Shown piece after piece: positions 5,778 through 8,707 of a stretch of 8,707 bases of DNA. How positions within the stretch are numbered: position 1 is the first letter of the stretch; each line of letters opens with the position of its first letter. The notes beneath the pieces were generated by a model. That model was not told the origin of the DNA. It saw nothing but the letters and a program-made list of their open reading frames with translations, and did no database searches. Where the stretch lies: assembly GCA_012797935.1 (NCBI GenBank), contig JAAZOC010000064.1, positions 1 to 8,707 of the forward strand, in the 5' to 3' direction. This stretch comes from Candidatus Microgenomates bacterium (GTDB taxonomy: Bacteria; Patescibacteriota; Dojkabacteria; SC72). Position numbers and translations under genes: made by a program.

Positions 5778-7922
5778 ATGGCTAAAGCAAAAAGCAAAAA
5801 GAGCTCAGCAAAAACATATAGCAATCTTTTGATTGTAGAATCTCCATCTAAGGCAAAAACAATAAACAAATACCTTGGTTCTGAATACAAAGTTATGGCA
5901 ACAGTAGGGCATGTAATAGATTTGCCAAAAACAAAGTTAGGTGTTGATATTGAGAATAAATATGAGCCACTTTTTGAAACAATATATGGTAAAGGTAAGA
6001 TAATAACTGATTTGAAGAAGGCAATTCCAAAGGATGGAAATGTTTTCTTGGCAATGGACCCTGATCGAGAAGGTGAGGCAATTGCTTGGCATGTTGCTAA
6101 TGCTTTGAAACTAAAAGAAGCAAAAAGAGTAACATTCCACGAAATTACAGAAGGAGCTATATCTGAAGCTGTTAAGCACCCTTCAAAAATTGATATTGAT
6201 CTTGTTGATGCTCAGAAAGCTAGAAGAGTTCTTGATAGATTAGTTGGTTACAAGCTTTCAGAATTGATTTGGAAGAAAATTTGGTATGGACTTTCTGCTG
6301 GTAGAGTTCAATCTGTTGCATTGAGATTAATTGTAGAAAAAGAAGAAGAAAGAGAAAGTTTTGATTCTGAAGAATTCTGGGATGTATCTGTAAAGTTGGA
6401 AGATACTGAAAAGAAGGTTCTTCTAGCTAAGTTGGTTAAGAAGGATGGTAAAAAATATATTCCAAAGACAAAAACAGAAGTTGAGGATTTTGAGAAGAAA
6501 ATAGGGAAGAATGATTTCATGGTTAAAGATGTTGTTAAGAAGAATTTAAACAAGCATGCATATCCTCCGTTTACTACATCTACACTTCAACAAGCCGCAT
6601 ATAATGTGCTTGGATATCCTTCAAAGAAGACAATGAGTGTAGCTCAGATATTGTATCAAGCGGGATACATCTCATATATGAGAACAGACTCTGTTTTCTT
6701 GAGTAACAAAGCAGTAGATGAGATAAGGGCATTGGTAAATAGTAGATATGGTTCTGAATATATTCCTGAAAAGCCTAACTATTACAAAAACAAATCAAAA
6801 AATGCTCAGGAAGCACATGAAGCAATTAGGCCGACAGATTTTAATACTAGTTCTGAAAAAATATCGAAAGATTTGGGAGTAGGTGCAGGAAAATTGTATG
6901 AATTGATTTGGAAGAGGGCAGTATCAAGCCAAATGAGTGACAAGAAAGTAGAGGTTCTTACAGTTTCTTTGGTACCTCAGGATTTGAAGAAACCTGAGTA
7001 TCTTTTTACGATGGGTGGAGAAATAACTCTCTTCGATGGATTTAGGAAAGTATTGGGAGTAAAGAAAATGGAGGATGATTTGCAAGAGATATCCCAAATT
7101 CAAAAAGGTGATTTGCTGAAAGAATTGGAATTTGTAAATGAACAGAAGTTCACACAACCACCTGCAAGATATACTGAAGCATCTTTGATTAAGAAATTGG
7201 AGGAATTAGGTATAGGAAGACCTTCCACATATGCGACAATAATATCAACAATACTTGGTAGAGGATATGTAGAAAAAGATAGTAGAGCACTTTTCCCTAC
7301 AGATATTGGAAGAGTTGTGACTAACTTTTTGAAAAAGAGTTTTAAGAGATTGATGGATTACAAATATACCGCACAGGTAGAAGATGAACTTGATGGTATT
7401 GCTTTGGGTAGGAAAAAATATTTCCCAGTTATTGATGAAGAATACAAGATACTAAAGGATGGTATTGATGTAGCTTTAGATTCCATAAAGAAAGATGATG
7501 TGGTTATCCTCGGTAAATCAGATGAAAAATGTCCAGACTGTGGCGGTGAAATAGTGATTAGATTAGGAAGATATGGAAAATTCTTGAGCTGTGCTAAATT
7601 CCCAGAGTGTAAGGGTATGAAGGATCTTTCTGGTGGTGAAGAAAGTTTAGATCTTGAGAAGTATTTTAAGCCTTCTGAATGTCCAGTATGTAAATCTAAA
7701 TTAGTATTGAAGAATGGTAAATATGGCAAATTTTGGGCATGTGAGAAATATCCAGAATGTAAAGGTATTGTACCACTTCTTCTCAATGAACAATGTCCTG
7801 AATGCGGAAGTCATTTAGTTGAAAGAAAAGGTAAATGGGGTAGAAGCTTTACAGGGTGTAGCAATTATCCAAACTGTAGATATATTAAGAAATTTCCAAG
7901 GAAAAAGAAAAAGAAGAGTTAA
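5778..7922 (+). CDS. topA: DNA topoisomerase I (type IA)
   Basis: Relaxes negative supercoils by passing one strand through a transient break held by a 5'-phosphotyrosine link. The 714 residues are close to the B. subtilis enzyme (691). The N-terminal Toprim domain (about 15-125) carries the metal-binding acids: E21 in LLIVESPSKAKTI (17-29) and D94, D96 and E98 in AMDPDREGEAIAWH (92-105). The cleavage domain has LSAGRVQSVALRLI (172-185) and the catalytic tyrosine Y300 in GYISYMRTDS (296-305). PPARYTEASLIKKLEELGIG (461-480) is another family hallmark. Three intact C-terminal zinc ribbons follow, with cysteines 585/588/605/611, 635/638/655/661 and 673/676/694/700, then a lysine-rich tail. The ATG at 5778 gives a typical basic N-terminus. 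There is no clear Shine-Dalgarno. The gene is separated from dprA by 60 nt and probably has its own promoter. Confidence 0.97.
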   Translation: MAKAKSKKSSAKTYSNLLIVESPSKAKTINKYLGSEYKVMATVGHVIDLPKTKLGVDIENKYEPLFETIYGKGKIITDLKKAIPKDGNVFLAMDPDREGEAIAWHVANALKLKEAKRVTFHEITEGAISEAVKHPSKIDIDLVDAQKARRVLDRLVGYKLSELIWKKIWYGLSAGRVQSVALRLIVEKEEERESFDSEEFWDVSVKLEDTEKKVLLAKLVKKDGKKYIPKTKTEVEDFEKKIGKNDFMVKDVVKKNLNKHAYPPFTTSTLQQAAYNVLGYPSKKTMSVAQILYQAGYISYMRTDSVFLSNKAVDEIRALVNSRYGSEYIPEKPNYYKNKSKNAQEAHEAIRPTDFNTSSEKISKDLGVGAGKLYELIWKRAVSSQMSDKKVEVLTVSLVPQDLKKPEYLFTMGGEITLFDGFRKVLGVKKMEDDLQEISQIQKGDLLKELEFVNEQKFTQPPARYTEASLIKKLEELGIGRPSTYATIISTILGRGYVEKDSRALFPTDIGRVVTNFLKKSFKRLMDYKYTAQVEDELDGIALGRKKYFPVIDEEYKILKDGIDVALDSIKKDDVVILGKSDEKCPDCGGEIVIRLGRYGKFLSCAKFPECKGMKDLSGGEESLDLEKYFKPSECPVCKSKLVLKNGKYGKFWACEKYPECKGIVPLLLNEQCPECGSHLVERKGKWGRSFTGCSNYPNCRYIKKFPRKKKKKS

Positions 7923-7944
7923 TATTCATTTAACAACTCTTTCA

Positions 7945-7950
7945 TATCAT
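7945..7950 (+). promoter_or_regulatory. Possible -10 element before radC
   Basis: TATCAT ends 7 nt before the ATG at 7958, repeating the spacing seen at dprA and topA. No -35 is visible at standard distance. Its main value is in deciding the radC start: the spacing fits the ATG better than the TTG two codons upstream at 7952. Confidence 0.3.
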
Positions 7951-7957
7951 ATTGATT

Positions 7958-8593
7958 ATGCTTCCAAGAGAAAAATACCTCCAAAAAGGTATAGATAATC
8001 TTAGTGATATGGAATTAATTGCCATACTTGTTGGTAGTGGTATCAAAGGTAGAGACTTTCTTTCTGTTTCAAGAAATATTGTAAGTATGATGAGAAAAAG
8101 TTCTTCCAAAAAGAAATCAATAGAACTGAATGATATGGTTAATATAGATGGTGTGGGGATTGTGACTGCAATGAAAATTCTTTGTGGAATTGAGCTAGGA
8201 AGGAGAATGTATGATATTGGTAGTAGTGAGAAAAGTATTGTAAGAAATTCAGAGGATGCATATAGAATATTAAGAGATATAAGCCAAAAGAAACAGGAAT
8301 ATGTAGTTGCTCTTTTCTTGAATTCAAGATTTGAAGTTTTAGAAAGAAGAACAATATGTATAGGTAGCCTAGATAGTGTTTCAGTATTACCAAGGGATGT
8401 CATAATCCCAGCATTAGAACTTAATTGCAGTAGTGTTGTTCTTGCACATAACCATCCTTCTGGAGATTCAACTCCAAGCAGTGAAGACATTTTGATTACT
8501 AAGAGGATTGAGCAAGGTTTGTCTTTAGTTGGATTGAATCTTCTTGATCATATTGTAATTGCAGGAAAAGAGTGGAGAAGGGTTGAAGTATAG
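7958..8593 (+). CDS. radC: RadC family JAB/MPN-domain protein
   Basis: RadC family protein with a putative metallohydrolase fold. The historical DNA-repair label is not well supported, and the cellular role is unknown. From the ATG at 7958 the product has 211 residues. The N-terminal part (LPREKYLQKG, then LSDMELIAILVGSG at 15-28) is the usual RadC opening, followed by a helix-hairpin-helix-like segment NIDGVGIVTAMKI (62-74) that may bind DNA. The C-terminal domain (about 95-211) holds the complete JAMM motif: H164 and H166 in HNHPSGD, S174 and D177 in PSSED. The last residues (IAGKEWRRVEV) differ from the common RadC ending. A TTG at 7952 could add two residues, but the ATG matches the family start and a -10-like hexamer. 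It follows topA by 35 nt. Elsewhere radC often neighbours mreB, so its presence near mreBCD is not surprising. Confidence 0.93.
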   Translation: MLPREKYLQKGIDNLSDMELIAILVGSGIKGRDFLSVSRNIVSMMRKSSSKKKSIELNDMVNIDGVGIVTAMKILCGIELGRRMYDIGSSEKSIVRNSEDAYRILRDISQKKQEYVVALFLNSRFEVLERRTICIGSLDSVSVLPRDVIIPALELNCSSVVLAHNHPSGDSTPSSEDILITKRIEQGLSLVGLNLLDHIVIAGKEWRRVEV

Positions 8594-8611
8594 CCATAAA
8601 ATATGTATAAT
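8583..8611 (+). promoter_or_regulatory. Promoter of the gene entering at the right edge
   Basis: TTGAAG (8583-8588) and a perfect TATAAT (8606-8611) are spaced exactly 17 nt. The -35 lies within the last codons of radC and the -10 is 12 nt after its stop. The predicted start, near 8618, gives an untranslated leader of about 78 nt, unlike the other genes in the window. Confidence 0.6.
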
Positions 8612-8633
8612 CCCTACAGTTATTTAATCTCAT

Positions 8634-8674
8634 ATATCTTTGTACCAATCCTGGACATAGTCCTACAAAGATAT
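8634..8674 (+). promoter_or_regulatory. Hairpin in the leader of the last gene
   Basis: ATATCTTTGTA (8634-8644) and TACAAAGATAT (8664-8674) are perfect 11-bp inverted repeats around a 19-nt loop. The loop can form a short GGA/TCC stem of its own (8653-8655 with 8661-8663). No T-run follows on either strand, so it is not a standard intrinsic terminator. It lies between the predicted transcription start and the Shine-Dalgarno (7 nt before the latter), a position suited to control of translation or stability, or to a DNA operator. It matches no riboswitch or leader family I recognise. Confidence 0.6.
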
Positions 8675-8680
8675 CAATAA

Positions 8681-8690
8681 AAGGAAAGGG
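8681..8690 (+). promoter_or_regulatory. Shine-Dalgarno of the last gene
   Basis: AAGGAAAGGG contains AAGGA, complementary to the usual 16S rRNA 3' end, 10 nt before the ATG at 8696, and AAAGG 6 nt before it. It is the only convincing ribosome-binding site in the window and fixes the start of the gene cut by the right edge. Confidence 0.6.
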
Positions 8691-8695
8691 TAAAA

Positions 8696-8707
8696 ATGAA
8701 AGAAGTA
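8696..8707 (+). CDS. Start of an unidentified gene (four codons, cut by window edge)
   Basis: ATG followed by AAA GAA GTA encodes MKEV before the sequence ends. The call rests on the strong promoter, the leader and the Shine-Dalgarno directly upstream. Four residues are too few to suggest a family. A strong promoter with a structured leader is common for highly expressed genes, but this is only inference. Confidence 0.55.

Noticed and set aside
7358..7786. Long minus strand frame of 142 codons opposite topA
   Set aside because: It lies opposite the zinc-ribbon region of topA, and its repeated LHSGYF/LHSGNL pattern is simply the reverse reading of the three ribbon repeats. There is no initiation signal.
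7914..7941. Inverted repeat AAGAGTT / AACTCTT between topA and radC as a terminator
   Set aside because: The arms are 7 bp with a 14-nt loop and no T-run follows. A competing small GTTAA/TTAAC pairing exists. Too weak to call as a terminator.
7942..8490. Minus strand frame of 182 codons opposite radC
   Set aside because: It lies fully antisense to a gene with a complete JAMM motif, with no recognisable domain. Ser/Leu/Ile-rich composition is the usual mirror of AT-rich coding DNA.
1..8707. Search for CRISPR arrays, tRNA or rRNA genes, transposases, phage genes, toxin-antitoxin pairs or tandem repeats
   Set aside because: Nothing resembling these was seen on either strand. The window is filled with conserved housekeeping genes, and I found no evidence for a previously undescribed gene system.

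Overview
This is an ordinary chromosomal segment from a low-GC bacterium. Nine genes are visible: seven complete plus strand genes read head to tail (mreB, mreC, mreD, mrdA, dprA, topA, radC) behind rpmB, one divergent gene cut by the left edge, and four codons of a gene cut by the right edge counted separately. The organism is probably a member of the Candidate Phyla Radiation (Patescibacteria). That is an inference from low GC, AGA-dominated arginine codons, compact genes, and start codons without Shine-Dalgarno sequences; a low-GC Firmicute is not excluded. The standard bacterial code (table 11) fits: complete family-length ORFs end at TAA, TAG or TGA, and none needs TGA read as an amino acid.

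Left edge (1-281): the 5' part of a divergent site-2-type (M50) membrane metalloprotease on the minus strand, then a 76-bp divergent promoter region. 282-548: rpmB (ribosomal protein bL28, zinc-ribbon form) with a near-consensus promoter and a clear intrinsic terminator. 548-5018: the rod-shape gene set mreB-mreC-mreD-mrdA (PBP2), spaced 6-17 nt apart. Together these encode the cytoskeletal scaffold, its membrane partners and the transpeptidase for elongating the lateral cell wall. The glycosyltransferase partner RodA is not next to them. 5043-8593: dprA-topA-radC, for handling single-stranded DNA, relaxing negative supercoils, and a JAMM-domain protein of unsettled function. 8594-8707: a promoter, a long leader with an 11-bp hairpin, a Shine-Dalgarno, and the first four codons of another gene.

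The most notable pattern is in the starts. None of the eight start codons from 1 to 8593 has a recognisable Shine-Dalgarno, and several (M50 gene, rpmB, mreD, dprA, topA, radC) have a -10-like hexamer ending only 6-9 nt before the ATG, as expected for leaderless transcripts. The last gene is the exception, with a leader of about 78 nt, a stem-loop and a purine-rich Shine-Dalgarno. I found no mobile element, CRISPR array, tRNA or rRNA gene, and no gene system that looks new. No stretch over 300 bases lacks a gene.
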